Of a DNA stretch of 43,711 nucleotides, positions 8,335-17,851 are shown piece by piece. The first letter of the stretch is position 1, and each line of letters opens with the position of its first letter. Position numbers and translations under genes: made by a program. The notes under the pieces are model-generated. The model worked only from the letters and a program-made list of their open reading frames with translations. It had not been told where the DNA came from and ran no database searches. Origin of the DNA: Mycobacterium persicum (GTDB lineage Bacteria > Actinomycetota > Actinomycetes > Mycobacteriales > Mycobacteriaceae); contig NZ_MVIF01000042.1 of the NCBI RefSeq assembly GCF_002086675.1, positions 1 to 43,711 on the forward strand, written 5' to 3'.

Positions 8335-9180
8335 TCAGGCCAGCGGGTTCACCCCGTTGAGGAACACCCACACGGCGATCCCGGCGGCAATGCCGGCCAG
8401 TAACGCCACGAATGACCCGATGAAGGGGCGTTGTGCCCAGCCGCGGCCCGCGTCGAGGCCGTAGCGGCCGGGGCCGCTCAAGATGACCGCAACAGCCATC
8501 ACCACCAGCGAGATCTGGTATTCGTTCCCGTCGGGCAGGAAGTAGGTGAAGTGCGACTGCGGCCGGGCCGAGACCATCGCGAGCAAACCATTGATCAGGA
8601 ACGCCAGTGCTCCCGCCGCCGCTAGCGGGGTGAACAGGCCCAGCACCAACAGCACTCCGGCGACGATCTCGCCGCCGGCACCCACATAGGCGAGGATGTC
8701 GGCGTGCTGATAGCCGACGTCGGACAGTGAGTTCTTGAATCCGGTGACCCCGGAGCCACCCCACCAGCCGAACAGCTTCTGCAATCCGTGGGCGATCAGG
8801 ACCGCGCCCAGCCCGACGCGCAACACCAGCAGACCCAGATGCTGCGTGCCGCGCCGGCCGGCGGCGCGTACTCGCTCGTCGTCCTCGTCGATGTCGATCG
8901 CGGGTGCTGATGTCATCGGCCGCACGGGCGGCTGCGGCTGGGCGTATGGAAGTGGCTCCTGCGCCTCGACCAGGTGGTATCCCGAGTTGACGACACCGGA
9001 ATTGGCGGGGTCATAGGGCGGGATGACCGTGGTGGTACCGGTATTTCCAAAGTCGCCCGAGTAGCTGCCGGGGCTCAAATCGTCTTCGGGGTCGACCAGG
9101 CTTGCCGAAACGGGGCGTCCCGCGGTTGGCCCCGGGGAACCGTCCGGCCGCTGCCAATGTGAATCATTCGAACTGGTCAC
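8335..9180 (-). CDS. DoxX-family membrane protein (Rv3005c ortholog)
   Basis: This is a 281-residue protein. The first 105 or so residues are polar, Pro/Gly/Asp-rich and probably disordered in the cytoplasm. They are followed by a four-helix DoxX domain that begins LGLLVLRVGLGAVLIAHGLQKLFGWWGG. In M. tuberculosis the Rv3005c protein associates with superoxide dismutase SodA and SseA in a membrane-bound oxidoreductase complex; I transfer that by orthology only. The last helix pair, LLAGIAAGIAVWVFLNGV, ends the protein. The start is GTG 9180. The gene is divergent from lppZ. Confidence 0.88.
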   Translation of the reverse strand: MTSSNDSHWQRPDGSPGPTAGRPVSASLVDPEDDLSPGSYSGDFGNTGTTTVIPPYDPANSGVVNSGYHLVEAQEPLPYAQPQPPVRPMTSAPAIDIDEDDERVRAAGRRGTQHLGLLVLRVGLGAVLIAHGLQKLFGWWGGSGVTGFKNSLSDVGYQHADILAYVGAGGEIVAGVLLVLGLFTPLAAAGALAFLINGLLAMVSARPQSHFTYFLPDGNEYQISLVVMAVAVILSGPGRYGLDAGRGWAQRPFIGSFVALLAGIAAGIAVWVFLNGVNPLA

Positions 9181-9378
9181 TCGTGCCAGGGTAAGGGCAT
9201 TTAGTCCTGAATTTGGGATTTGAGCGGCGCTTTCGCCTGTTGAGTCGGCAGTTCGTGCGCCGTGAGCCCCGCCGCAGGCCCCAAATCGGGCTCCGGCAGA
9301 CCACCCATGGTTGATTGAGCCTGCGATGCGGCGGTGGCAGGTGGCGGGGGCGCAGCCAAAGTCCGTAGCCTGTCGGTC

Positions 9379-10500
9379 ATGCGGATACGGCGGTCGGTTC
9401 GGTGCGCACTCACCGCGTTGTGTGCGGTGATGCTGGTCGCGAGCGGCTGCGCGCGGTTCAACGATGCCCAGTCGCAGCCTTTCACCACGGATCCCGAACT
9501 TCGGCCTCAGCCCAGCTCTACGCCTCCCCCGCCGCCGCCGCTGCCTCCCACGCCATTCCCGAAGGCATGTCCGGCGCCAGGCGTCATGCAGGGCTGTCTG
9601 GAGAGCACCAGCGGCCTGATCATGGGGATCGACAGCAAGACCGCCCTGGTCGCCGAACGCATCACCGGCGCCGTCAAGGAAATCTCGATCAGCGCCGAGC
9701 CCAAGGTGAAGATGGTCATCCCGGTCGACCCGGCCGGTGACGGCGGCTTGATGGATATCGTGCTGTCGCCCACATACTCGCAGGACCGGCTGATGTATGC
9801 CTATATCAGCACGCCTAGCGACAATCGCGTCATCCGGATAGCCGACGGCGACGTCCCGAAGGACATCCTGACCGGCATCCCCAAAGGTGCTACCGGTAAC
9901 ACCGGGGCGCTGATTTTCACCAGTCCCACCACGCTCGTTGTCATGACCGGCGATGCGGGCAACCCGGCGTTGGCCGCCGATCCCAGTTCGTTGGCCGGCA
10001 AGGTGCTGCGCATCGAACAGCCCACGACCATCGGGCAGGCGCCGCCGACTACGGCGCTGACCGGGATCGGCTCGGGCGGCGGCATGTGCATCGATCCCGT
10101 CGACGGCTCGCTCTACGTCGTCGATCGCACGCCCGGGGCCGACCGGCTACAGCGGATCACCAAGAAGTCGGAGGTCTCGACGGTGTGGACCTGGCCGGAC
10201 AAGCCCGGTGTGGCCGGGTGTGCGGCCATGGACGGCACCGTGCTGGTCAACCTGATCAATACCAAGCTGACGGTCGCGGTCCGGCTCGCGCCGTCGACCG
10301 GCGCGGTGACGGGCGAACCCGATGTGGTCCGTAAGGACACCCACGCACATGCCTGGGCCCTGCGAATGTCGCCGGACGGCAACGTCTGGGGTGCGACGGT
10401 CAACAAGACCGCCGGTGACGCGGAGAAGCTCGACGATGTGGTGTTTCCGTTGTTCCCGCAGGGCGGCGGATTCCCACGCAACAACGACGACAAGACCTAG
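9379..10500 (+). CDS. lppZ: Lipoprotein LppZ, beta-propeller fold
   Basis: This 373-residue lipoprotein starts at ATG 9379 (MRIRRSVRCALTALCAVMLV), with a signal peptide and the lipobox VASGC (lipidated C24). An open frame 15 codons longer exists but would bury the signal peptide. A Pro-rich spacer (RPQPSSTPPPPPPLPP) follows, then a sugar-dehydrogenase-like beta-propeller with repeated short motifs such as DGSLYVVDRTPGADRLQRI. The fold belongs with soluble quinoprotein glucose/sorbosone dehydrogenases, but activity is unproven. It is anchored outside the plasma membrane. The M. tuberculosis protein is also 373 residues. Confidence 0.92.
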   Translation: MRIRRSVRCALTALCAVMLVASGCARFNDAQSQPFTTDPELRPQPSSTPPPPPPLPPTPFPKACPAPGVMQGCLESTSGLIMGIDSKTALVAERITGAVKEISISAEPKVKMVIPVDPAGDGGLMDIVLSPTYSQDRLMYAYISTPSDNRVIRIADGDVPKDILTGIPKGATGNTGALIFTSPTTLVVMTGDAGNPALAADPSSLAGKVLRIEQPTTIGQAPPTTALTGIGSGGGMCIDPVDGSLYVVDRTPGADRLQRITKKSEVSTVWTWPDKPGVAGCAAMDGTVLVNLINTKLTVAVRLAPSTGAVTGEPDVVRKDTHAHAWALRMSPDGNVWGATVNKTAGDAEKLDDVVFPLFPQGGGFPRNNDDKT

Positions 10501-10659
10501 CCCGGTCGGCACAAACTCACGCCTGTCACAGCAACCACACGAGCCTCCAGGAGCCTCTGACGGTGCTGGTGCGCGTCGCACCCGACTATCAGCGACAAAT
10601 CCCTACCGCCGCAACGTGGCGCGCGACGGCGCTGATGTGATGATGCGCTCAGCAGGTGC

Positions 10660-11256
10660 TCATGGCACGTCGAGGGTGAACCGCACGCCGTACCGGCGGG
10701 ACACCTCGGTGGGTCCATAGAACCGCCCTGTGGGTTCCTCGTGGCCGGGGTCGAGGTCGTCGATGTCGGAGAGGTAAAGCAGTTCGTCGGAGCACTCGGG
10801 AGCCCAGACGCTCACCGGCTCCAGCAGGTAGCACACGTGGTCTCCGACATCGCTGCGACTCACTGTCCTGCCGACGAACCACGCCACCGCGTCATCGAGA
10901 ATCGGCATCCCAAACGGGCCGGCGCGCCATGAGCAGCGAGCGAATTTGTCGGTGTCGTCCGCCGTTTGAGTGGCGAACAGTTCGGCCAGTGCTCGATGGT
11001 GCTGCGCCAACAAATGCACCGCCACATGGTCAGATCGGCCGGCTACCTCGGCGGTGCGATTACTCCTGGGCATGCCGATCATGAAACTCGGCGGCTGCAC
11101 GCTCGTTTGCGTGGCGAAGCCGACCAGACAACCCGACGGATGACCATCGGCCTGGGTTGTCACCACGAATACCGGGGAATCCAGCATCGTCATCAGGTCG
11201 TCGAACGATTCATCGATCACCCCAACATCATGAATCGCGGCGACCTCTTTCGACAC
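10660..11256 (-). CDS. Flavin reductase-like protein (Rv3007c ortholog)
   Basis: This 198-residue protein has the flavin-reductase-like split-barrel domain, with SPVFVVTTQADGHPSGCLVG near residues 27-46 and the flavin-contact strand PPSFMIGMPRSNRTAE. The family reduces or binds FMN/FAD using NAD(P)H, often to feed a partner monooxygenase; no partner is adjacent. The late part, DPGHEEPTGRFYGPTEV, is typical of the mycobacterial members. It is convergent with lppZ across a 159-base gap in which I see no gene. The neighbour Rv3008 of M. tuberculosis is absent between this gene and gatB. Confidence 0.85.
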   Translation of the reverse strand: MSKEVAAIHDVGVIDESFDDLMTMLDSPVFVVTTQADGHPSGCLVGFATQTSVQPPSFMIGMPRSNRTAEVAGRSDHVAVHLLAQHHRALAELFATQTADDTDKFARCSWRAGPFGMPILDDAVAWFVGRTVSRSDVGDHVCYLLEPVSVWAPECSDELLYLSDIDDLDPGHEEPTGRFYGPTEVSRRYGVRFTLDVP

Positions 11257-11295
11257 CTTTCGTAGCGAACTCGTAGAGACCAGTCAGCGAACCGG

Positions 11296-12816
11296 CTAAC
11301 CCTGACCGCAGGCCGCCAACACCAACTCGCGCACCCGGGCCGCGTCGGCCTGCCCGCGGGTGGCCTTCATCACCGCGCCGACGATCGCTCCCGCCGCAGC
11401 CACCTTGCCGCCCCGAATCTTTTCGGCCACATCGGGATTGGCGGCCAGCGCCTGGTCAACAGCGGCCTGGGTCACCGAGTCGTCTCGGACCAGCTCCAAG
11501 CCTCGGGCGGTCATCACCTGCTCGGGTTCGCCTTCGCCGGCCAGCACACCTTCGACGACCTCGCGGGCGAGCTTGTTGGACAGCTTGCCGTCCTCGACCA
11601 ACCGCACGACGGCCGCGACCTGGGCAGGCGTGATGGCCAGTTCGTCCAGCCCGATACCGGCCTCATTGGCCTTCTGCACCAGGAAGTTCCCCCACCACGA
11701 GCGCGCCTCCTTGCTGGAGGCTCCGTGCTTGACGGTCTCAGCGACCAATTCGACCGCGCCGGCGTTCACCAAATCCCGCATCACCTCGTCGGAAATGCCC
11801 CATTCCTGCTGAATTCGCTTGCGGCTCAGCCACGGTAACTCAGGAATGGTGTGGCGCAGTTGCTCGACCAGCTCACGGCTGGGTGCGACCGGCTCCAGAT
11901 CGGGCTCAGGAAAATACCGATAGTCCTCTGCGGTCTCCTTGGTACGGCCGGGGCTGGTGTAGCCGGCCTCGTGGAAGTGCCTGGTCTCTTGGGTGATCTG
12001 GCCGCCGGCCACCAAGATCGCGGCCTGACGCTGCATCTCGTAGCGCACCGCGACCTCGACGCTCTTGAGCGAGTTGACGTTCTTTGTTTCCGTTCGAGTA
12101 CCGAATTCCGTTGTACCCCTAGGCTTTAGCGACACATTGGCGTCGCAGCGCATCGATCCCTGGTCCATCCGCACGTCGGATACGTCCAGTGCCCGCAACA
12201 AGTCTCGCAACGCGGTCACATAGCCGCGGGCGACGTGCGGCGAACGTGCTCCGGCTCCCTCGATGGGTTTGGTCACGATCTCGATCAGCGGCACACCGGC
12301 GCGGTTGTAGTCGATGAGCGACGTCGTCGCCCCGTGGATGCGGCCCGTCTGGCTGCCGATGTGGGTCAGCTTGCCGGTGTCTTCCTCCATGTGAGCGCGC
12401 TCGATCTCGTCCCGCCAGGTGGTGCCGTCTTCCAGCGGCGCTTCGAGGTAACCGTTGATGGCGATCGGCTCGTCATACTGCGAAATCTGGTAATTCTTCG
12501 GCATGTCCGGGTAGAAGTAGTTTTTCCGGGCGAAGCGGCACCAGGGAACGATCTCGCAGTTCAGCGCCAAGCCGATACGGATCGCCGACTCGACCGCGGC
12601 CCGGTTGAGCACGGGCAACGAACCGGGCAGCCCCAGGCACACCGGACATACCTGGGTATTCGGCTCTGCACCGAACGCCGTCGCGCAGCCGCAGAACATC
12701 TTGGTCGCGGTGGACAGCTCAACGTGAACTTCCAGTCCGAGAACCGGATCGAAGCGGGCGACGACGTCGTCGAAGTCCAGCAGGTCGGCCCCTGAAGCCC
12801 GGGCGGCAGCAGTCAT
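11296..12816 (-). CDS. gatB: Aspartyl/glutamyl-tRNA amidotransferase subunit B
   Basis: GatB (506 residues from ATG 12816) binds mischarged Glu-tRNA-Gln or Asp-tRNA-Asn and activates the carboxyl group for amidation inside the GatCAB complex. The kinase-like core opens with [11 protein letters not shown], with Zn-type cysteines C42, C44, C57 and C60 (FCGC...CPVC). The signature [13 protein letters not shown] is intact. A helical and YqeY-like tail (about 290-506) binds tRNA. An in-frame GTG/ATG 15 codons upstream is possible, but the shorter start matches family length. Unusually, gatB is separated from gatC-gatA by pfkA and an ATPase gene, as it is separated by pfkA in M. tuberculosis. Confidence 0.96.
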   Translation of the reverse strand: MTAAARASGADLLDFDDVVARFDPVLGLEVHVELSTATKMFCGCATAFGAEPNTQVCPVCLGLPGSLPVLNRAAVESAIRIGLALNCEIVPWCRFARKNYFYPDMPKNYQISQYDEPIAINGYLEAPLEDGTTWRDEIERAHMEEDTGKLTHIGSQTGRIHGATTSLIDYNRAGVPLIEIVTKPIEGAGARSPHVARGYVTALRDLLRALDVSDVRMDQGSMRCDANVSLKPRGTTEFGTRTETKNVNSLKSVEVAVRYEMQRQAAILVAGGQITQETRHFHEAGYTSPGRTKETAEDYRYFPEPDLEPVAPSRELVEQLRHTIPELPWLSRKRIQQEWGISDEVMRDLVNAGAVELVAETVKHGASSKEARSWWGNFLVQKANEAGIGLDELAITPAQVAAVVRLVEDGKLSNKLAREVVEGVLAGEGEPEQVMTARGLELVRDDSVTQAAVDQALAANPDVAEKIRGGKVAAAGAIVGAVMKATRGQADAARVRELVLAACGQG

Positions 12817-12867
12817 GGGCTCGATCCTAGTGCCGACCGGGAACCCCCCGGAGCCGGACATCTGCCA

Positions 12868-14025
12868 CTACACCCGCTTTGGGACCCGCTTTGGGAACAT
12901 GTCCGCCAACGCGGCCGCCAGCTCGAGGTAGGCGCGCCGGCTTTCCTTGCTCAACCGGTCCAGACCGATTTCTTTGCCCGCATGGATGTGCCGATCGAAC
13001 GGCAGGACCACGGTGGCCGCCACGTCGGCCGACAACTGCTCGAGTTCCTTACCGGCCACAGTGCTCGGCCGGCCCGGTTCGGTGTGGTTGATCGCTAACA
13101 CCGCCGTCGCGAGCATCGTGTGATACCCGTTGTTACGCAACCATTCCAACGTGATTCTGGTCTTTCGTATCGCGTCGATGGAAGTGCTGGTAACGACCAC
13201 CAGGGCCTGCGATTCCGGCAACACCGCTTCCATTGCGCTGGACTCGAGCGCCTTGACGCAGTCCACGAGTACCACCGAGTAGTGCTTGCGCAGAATGGAA
13301 AACACTTTGACGACGTCGCTGCGCTCCACTCGCCAATTGCTCTTCGCATATTCGGGCAGGCCGAGCACTTCCAGCCCGCAGCTGTTCATATAGGTATGCG
13401 CCCGCACATCCGGATATCTGGTGACCGAATCGTCCATGAGCAGGTCCACCATATTCAGCCGGCTGCGACGGCCATGCCGATCGGACAAATCGCCGCCGTC
13501 GATGTCGACGGCAACCACCCGGTCGTTGCGCACCTGCGCGAAAGTCGAGCCGAGTGCCTCGACCACGGCGGTCTTGCCGACCCCGCCTTTGAGGTTGAGC
13601 ACCGCAATGGGAAACGCGCTGCCGACCGGGGCGCGGACGCGGTCGCGCAGCTCACGTTCGTAAGCCGGGCCTTTGCCGGGGCCGAAGTCTCCGCGGCTGA
13701 TGCGCCAGATCAGGTCTCGCCAGCTGAAACCGCTCGTGTCGTCGGTGTGCTGCTCGTCAAGAACGTCAAGTGCCATCCCACCGGGGGCCCGCTCACGAGG
13801 AGGCGGCGGGGCGATCGGTGTCGCTGCGGGGGTCCGAGCCGTCGACCAGGGCGCAGACGAACGGTAGGCAGGGGCTTGGCGGCGGTAGACCCGCGGGTCC
13901 GTGGTGGACGCCCACTCGGCCGGAGGGCGGCGGCAGGGCGGGGCGGTGTGCCAATTCGGCGCCGATCGCGGCGTCGGTGGGGTGGCCTGAGGCAGGTCTC
14001 CGCGAGCGGGATCGCGGTTGCTCAT
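12868..14025 (-). CDS. MinD/ParA-like ATPase of the EspI (ESX-associated) type
   Basis: This is a 385-residue protein. Residues 1-80 are Pro/Arg-rich and probably disordered. From about residue 138 there is a deviant-Walker ATPase: AVLNLKGGVGKTAVVEALG (Walker A), VAVDIDGGDLSDR (A'), and VVLVDCVKALESSAMEAVL (Walker B region). The later LAINHTEPGRPSTVAGKELE segment is typical of mycobacterial EspI/Rv3888c-like proteins, which accompany ESX secretion loci. Here no ESX gene is nearby. It stands between gatB and pfkA, an interval with no gene in M. tuberculosis. It may direct protein localisation or regulate ATP-dependent secretion; the role is inferred only from family. Confidence 0.85.
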   Translation of the reverse strand: MSNRDPARGDLPQATPPTPRSAPNWHTAPPCRRPPAEWASTTDPRVYRRQAPAYRSSAPWSTARTPAATPIAPPPPRERAPGGMALDVLDEQHTDDTSGFSWRDLIWRISRGDFGPGKGPAYERELRDRVRAPVGSAFPIAVLNLKGGVGKTAVVEALGSTFAQVRNDRVVAVDIDGGDLSDRHGRRSRLNMVDLLMDDSVTRYPDVRAHTYMNSCGLEVLGLPEYAKSNWRVERSDVVKVFSILRKHYSVVLVDCVKALESSAMEAVLPESQALVVVTSTSIDAIRKTRITLEWLRNNGYHTMLATAVLAINHTEPGRPSTVAGKELEQLSADVAATVVLPFDRHIHAGKEIGLDRLSKESRRAYLELAAALADMFPKRVPKRV

Positions 14026-14178
14026 ACCCCACGGTATAGCCGGGCTGATTTGCCCGAAAACCGTAAATAAGGGGGATCCTGGAAATGCAAGCAGCAGTCA
14101 AGCAAGAATTATCCTGGCGTTCAGCCCGCGCTACCGGATGTTCGACGAATTTCGAGCGATCGGTGCGAAACGCCGGCG

Positions 14179-15210
14179 TCAGCCGAAGAAAGCGGCGGCG
14201 TCGTCGTAGCGGCTCTGCGGCACCAGCTTGAGTTGGCGAACCGCGTCCGCCAGGGGAACACGGCCGATGTCTTGTCCGCGCAGCGACACCATCTGGCCGT
14301 ATTCGCCCGCGTGTGCCGCGTCGGCGGCGTTGACACCGAAGCGGGTGGCCAACACCCGGTCGTAGGCCGTCGGGGTGCCACCTCGCTGGACGTGCCCGAG
14401 CACGGTCACCCGGACATCCTTGTTAATCCGCTTCTCCACCTCGGCGCCCAGCTGCGCGGCGACCCCGGTGAAACGCTCATGGCCGAACTCGTCAATCCCG
14501 CCTTCGCGTAACTGGATGGAGCCGGCGACCGGTTTGGCGCCCTCGGCGACCACACAGATGAAGTGCGAATCGCCGCGCTGGAAGCGCTGTTTGACGAGCC
14601 GGCACACCTCCTCGACGTCGAAGGGCTGTTCGGGGATCAGCGTCATGTGAGCGCCGGAGGCTAGACCGGAGTTGAGCGCGATCCAGCCGGCGTGGCGGCC
14701 CATCACCTCCACCAGCATCACCCGCTGATGGGATTCGGCGGTGCTATGCAGGCGGTCGATGGCTTCGGTCGCGACCGTCAACGCCGTGTCGTGGCCGAAA
14801 GTCACGTCGGTGCAGTCGATGTCGTTGTCGATGGTCTTCGGCACGCCGACCACCGGCACGTTCTCCTCCGACAGCCAGTGCGCCGCGGTCAAGGTGCCTT
14901 CCCCGCCGATCGGGATCAGCACGTCGATGCCGTTGTCGTCCAGGGTCTGCATGATCTGGTTAAGGCCGGCGCGCAGTTTGTCCGGGTGCACGCGCGCGGT
15001 GCCCAGCATCGTTCCGCCTTTGGCCAGCAGCCGGTCGTTGCGGTCGTCGTTGCGCAATTGCATGCGCCGGTTTTCCAGCAATCCGCGCCACCCGTCCTGG
15101 AACCCGACCACCGACGAGCCGTACCGGGCATCGCAGGTGCGCACCACGGCTCGGATGACGGCGTTGAGGCCTGGGCAGTCGCCGCCTCCCGTGAGAAGTC
15201 CAATCCGCAT
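14179..15210 (-). CDS. pfkA: ATP-dependent 6-phosphofructokinase
   Basis: This 343-residue enzyme phosphorylates fructose 6-phosphate to fructose 1,6-bisphosphate, the committing step of glycolysis. The nucleotide loop is [16 protein letters not shown] (residues 6-21). The catalytic loop [12 protein letters not shown] includes D128. The residue after E104 in GGEGT is Gly, the mark of ATP rather than pyrophosphate use. [11 protein letters not shown] and [13 protein letters not shown] complete the sugar site. I start at ATG 15210, 18 codons inside the open frame, which gives exactly the M. tuberculosis length. It is in line with gatCA upstream but separated by a palindromic repeat. Confidence 0.96.
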   Translation of the reverse strand: MRIGLLTGGGDCPGLNAVIRAVVRTCDARYGSSVVGFQDGWRGLLENRRMQLRNDDRNDRLLAKGGTMLGTARVHPDKLRAGLNQIMQTLDDNGIDVLIPIGGEGTLTAAHWLSEENVPVVGVPKTIDNDIDCTDVTFGHDTALTVATEAIDRLHSTAESHQRVMLVEVMGRHAGWIALNSGLASGAHMTLIPEQPFDVEEVCRLVKQRFQRGDSHFICVVAEGAKPVAGSIQLREGGIDEFGHERFTGVAAQLGAEVEKRINKDVRVTVLGHVQRGGTPTAYDRVLATRFGVNAADAAHAGEYGQMVSLRGQDIGRVPLADAVRQLKLVPQSRYDDAAAFFG

Positions 15211-15242
15211 GCCATCATCTTGCACCGCGGCTGGCTCGGGCC

Positions 15243-15302
15243 GCGAGCAGACGCAGAATCGCATGCGCGGGGCCCGCGCAGTGCGATTCCGCGTCTGCTC
15301 GC
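15243..15302. repeat. Long palindromic repeat between gatA and pfkA
   Basis: The arm 15243-15263 (GCGAGCAGACGCAGAATCGCA) is complementary to 15282-15302 at 20 of 21 positions, with an 18-base GC-rich loop. It begins right after the gatA stop on the minus strand. The motif resembles dispersed intergenic palindromes of mycobacteria. It may end gatA transcription or stabilise the 3' end. No T tract follows. Confidence 0.65.
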
Positions 15303-15304
15303 GC

Positions 15305-16786
15305 CTAAATCGGTGAGGGCAGCGGGCCGCGGGCTGCCTCGTAGGCGGCTCCTACTCGGTAGAGCCGGTCATCGGCCAAGGCGGGCGCCATGATCTGCAA
15401 CCCGACCGGCAGCCCGTCGTCCGGGGACAGCCCCGACGGCACCGACATGCCACAATGTCCCGCCAAATTCAGCGGCAATGTGCACAGGTCGAACAGGTAC
15501 ATCGCCAGCGGGTCGTCGACCTTCTCCCCCAGCGGGAACGCGGTGGTGGGAGTCGCGGGCGAGACCAGCACGTCGACCGATCGATAGGCCTCGTCGAGAT
15601 CGCGGGCGATCAGCGTGCGCACCTTCTGGGCCTGGTTGTAGTAGGCGTCGTAGTAACCGGCCGACAGCGCGTAGGTACCGATCATGATGCGCCGCTTGAC
15701 TTCCGGGCCGAAGCCGGCGGCGCGGGTCATGGCCATCACTTCCTCGGCGCTGCGGCTGCCGTCGTCGCCGACCCGCAGTCCGTAGCGCATCGCGTCGAAG
15801 CGGGCCAGGTTGCTCGACACCTCCGACGGCAGGATCAGGTAGTAGGCGGCCAGCGCATGATCGAAGTGCGGGCAGTCGACCTCGCTGACCTCGGCGCCCA
15901 AAGCGGTCAACTGCTCGACAGCGGCCTGGAACGACGCCAGCACTCCCGGCTGGTAGCCCTCACCGCGGAGTTGCTTGACCACCCCGATGCGCACTCCGCT
16001 CAGGTCGCCTTTAGCGCCGGCCTTCGCGGCACCGACCACATCGGGCACCGCCGCATCGACGGAAGTGGAGTCGCGGGGGTCGTGCCCGGCGATCACCTGG
16101 TGCAGCAGCGCGGTGTCCAGCACTGTGCGTGCGCAGGGGCCGCCCTGATCCAGCGACGACGCGCAGGCCACCAGCCCGTAGCGCGACACCGTGCCGTAGG
16201 TGGGTTTGACACCGACGGTCGCGGTCAGCGCGGCCGGCTGGCGGATCGAGCCCCCGGTGTCGGACCCGATGGCCAGCGGCGCCTGGAATGCGGCCAGCGC
16301 CGCGGCGCTGCCACCACCCGAGCCACCGGGCACCCGGTCGACGTTCCATGGGTTGCGGGTGGGGCCGTAGGCGGAGTTCTCGGTCGAGCTGCCCATCGCG
16401 CACTCGTCCATGTTGGTCTTGCCCAGGATCGGGATCCCGGCCGCGCGCAACCGCAGCGTCAAGGTGGCGTCGTAGGGCGACCGCCAGCCCTGCAGGATCT
16501 TCGAACCGCAGGTGGTGGGCATGTCGACGGTGGTGAACACGTCTTTGAGCGCCAGTGGCACGCCGGCCAGCGCAGATGGCAGCTGTTCGCCGGCGGCCAG
16601 CGTCTGGTCGACGGCGGCTGCCGCGCTCAAAGCCTGGTCGGCGGCCACGTACAGGAATGCGTGGTACCGGTCGTCGGTTGCCGCGATCTGGTCCAGGCAG
16701 GCCTGAGTGAGTTCGGTGGACGACAGCTCCTTGGCGGCGATCTTGGCACCCAGCGTGGCGGCGTCGGAGCGGATGAGGTCGCTCAC
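15305..16786 (-). CDS. gatA: Aspartyl/glutamyl-tRNA amidotransferase subunit A (amidase)
   Basis: GatA (493 residues) hydrolyses glutamine and passes ammonia to GatB. The amidase-signature Ser-cisSer-Lys triad is complete: K81 in LALKDVF, S156 in [14 protein letters not shown] and S180 in [11 protein letters not shown]. The start is GTG 16786, whose first bases overlap the gatC stop (GTGA), so the two are coupled. The longer open frame upstream encodes Arg/Gly/Pro-rich sequence antisense to nothing useful and is rejected. An intact GatCAB implies tRNA-dependent Gln-tRNA and/or Asn-tRNA synthesis, as in other mycobacteria. Confidence 0.96.
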   Translation of the reverse strand: MSDLIRSDAATLGAKIAAKELSSTELTQACLDQIAATDDRYHAFLYVAADQALSAAAAVDQTLAAGEQLPSALAGVPLALKDVFTTVDMPTTCGSKILQGWRSPYDATLTLRLRAAGIPILGKTNMDECAMGSSTENSAYGPTRNPWNVDRVPGGSGGGSAAALAAFQAPLAIGSDTGGSIRQPAALTATVGVKPTYGTVSRYGLVACASSLDQGGPCARTVLDTALLHQVIAGHDPRDSTSVDAAVPDVVGAAKAGAKGDLSGVRIGVVKQLRGEGYQPGVLASFQAAVEQLTALGAEVSEVDCPHFDHALAAYYLILPSEVSSNLARFDAMRYGLRVGDDGSRSAEEVMAMTRAAGFGPEVKRRIMIGTYALSAGYYDAYYNQAQKVRTLIARDLDEAYRSVDVLVSPATPTTAFPLGEKVDDPLAMYLFDLCTLPLNLAGHCGMSVPSGLSPDDGLPVGLQIMAPALADDRLYRVGAAYEAARGPLPSPI

Positions 16787-17082
16787 TCGGCGTCCCCCAG
16801 GATCTGCGGGACGGCGAAGCGGCCGTCCACGGCCTGCGGCGCCGCGGCCAGCGCCTGCTCCTGCGTCAGGCACGGCGCGATCTCGTCGGGGCGCGTGACG
16901 TTGACGTCCTTGAGCGGATTGCCGGTGGCTTGCACGCCGGTGACGTCGACGGCCTGGATCTGGCTGACGTGCGCCAAGATGGCGTCGAGTTGACCGGCGA
17001 AGTGGTCGAGCTCATAGTCGGTCAGCGCCAGACGGGCCAGCCGGGCCAGGTGGGCCACCTCGTTGCGGGAGATCTGGGACAC
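16783..17082 (-). CDS. gatC: Aspartyl/glutamyl-tRNA amidotransferase subunit C
   Basis: This 99-residue GatC acts as the structural belt that holds GatA and GatB together. The N-terminal helix motif [16 protein letters not shown] and later [16 protein letters not shown] (about residues 32-47) are family hallmarks. The C-terminal tail ends [10 protein letters not shown], which threads along GatA. It starts at GTG 17082 and overlaps gatA by 4 bases. It heads the gatC-gatA pair and is divergent from the ACT-domain gene, with 98 bases between starts. Confidence 0.95.
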   Translation of the reverse strand: MSQISRNEVAHLARLARLALTDYELDHFAGQLDAILAHVSQIQAVDVTGVQATGNPLKDVNVTRPDEIAPCLTQEQALAAAPQAVDGRFAVPQILGDAE

Positions 17083-17180
17083 GAGCGAAAAGCCTAATGG
17101 GGAGCGTGCGGCTGGTTCACTCGAGTCGCTCTGCTCTTGCCGACATGCCGCGGGCGCGTGGCTGTGTAACAGTGTTGGCC

Positions 17181-17837
17181 GTGCCGTCGTATCTGTTGCG
17201 CATCGAGCTGGTCGACCGTCCAGGCAGCCTGGGGTCGCTGGCGGTTGCGCTCGGGTCGGTGGGCGCCGACATCTTGTCGCTGGACGTCGTCGAGCGCAGC
17301 GCCGGGTACGCGATCGACGACCTGGTGGTCGAGATGCCGCCGGGCGCGATGCCGGATCGGCTGATTACCGCCGCCGAGTCGTTGCCCGGCGTCCGGGTGG
17401 ACAGTCTGCGTCCCCACACCGGGCTGCTGGAGGCGCACCGCGAGCTGGAGCTGCTCGACCACGTCGCCGCGGCCCGTGACAATGCGTCCCGATTGCAGGT
17501 GCTTGCCAACGAGGCGCCCAGGGTGCTGCGGGTGAGCTGGTGCACCGTGTTGCACAGCTCCCAGGGCGCGTTGCACCGGCTTGCCGGGAGCCCGGGCGCC
17601 CCGGAAACCCGGGCCGATTCGGCACCGTGGCTGCCGATCGAGCGCGCCGCACCGCTCGACGGTGGCGCCGACTGGGTGCCGCAGGCCTGGCGTGACATGG
17701 ACACCACGATGGTGGCCGCACCGCTGGGCGACCCGCACATGGCGGTGGTGCTGGGGCGGCCGGGCCCGGAATTTCGGCCCTCGGAGGTGGCCCGACTGGG
17801 CTATCTGGCCGGAATCGTGGCCACCATGCTGCGCTGA
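17181..17837 (+). CDS. ACT-domain protein (Rv3013 ortholog)
   Basis: This 218-residue protein starts at GTG 17181, which reproduces the length of Rv3013. An ACT domain occupies about residues 2-75 ([20 protein letters not shown] and [11 protein letters not shown]). A second, less typical domain follows, with [14 protein letters not shown] and a C-terminal [23 protein letters not shown] domains usually bind amino acids, so a sensing or regulatory role is likely, but no target is known. An in-frame open region of 28 codons upstream is probably not translated. It is convergent with the next gene, 14 bases away. Confidence 0.85.
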   Translation: MPSYLLRIELVDRPGSLGSLAVALGSVGADILSLDVVERSAGYAIDDLVVEMPPGAMPDRLITAAESLPGVRVDSLRPHTGLLEAHRELELLDHVAAARDNASRLQVLANEAPRVLRVSWCTVLHSSQGALHRLAGSPGAPETRADSAPWLPIERAAPLDGGADWVPQAWRDMDTTMVAAPLGDPHMAVVLGRPGPEFRPSEVARLGYLAGIVATMLR

Positions 17838-17851
17838 CCCATTGCGGCGTA

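Noticed and set aside
16787..16873. 29-codon extension of gatA
   Set aside because: It lies within gatC and reads as Gly/Ala/Arg/Pro-rich filler. GTG 16786 gives the family start and a 4-base coupling overlap.
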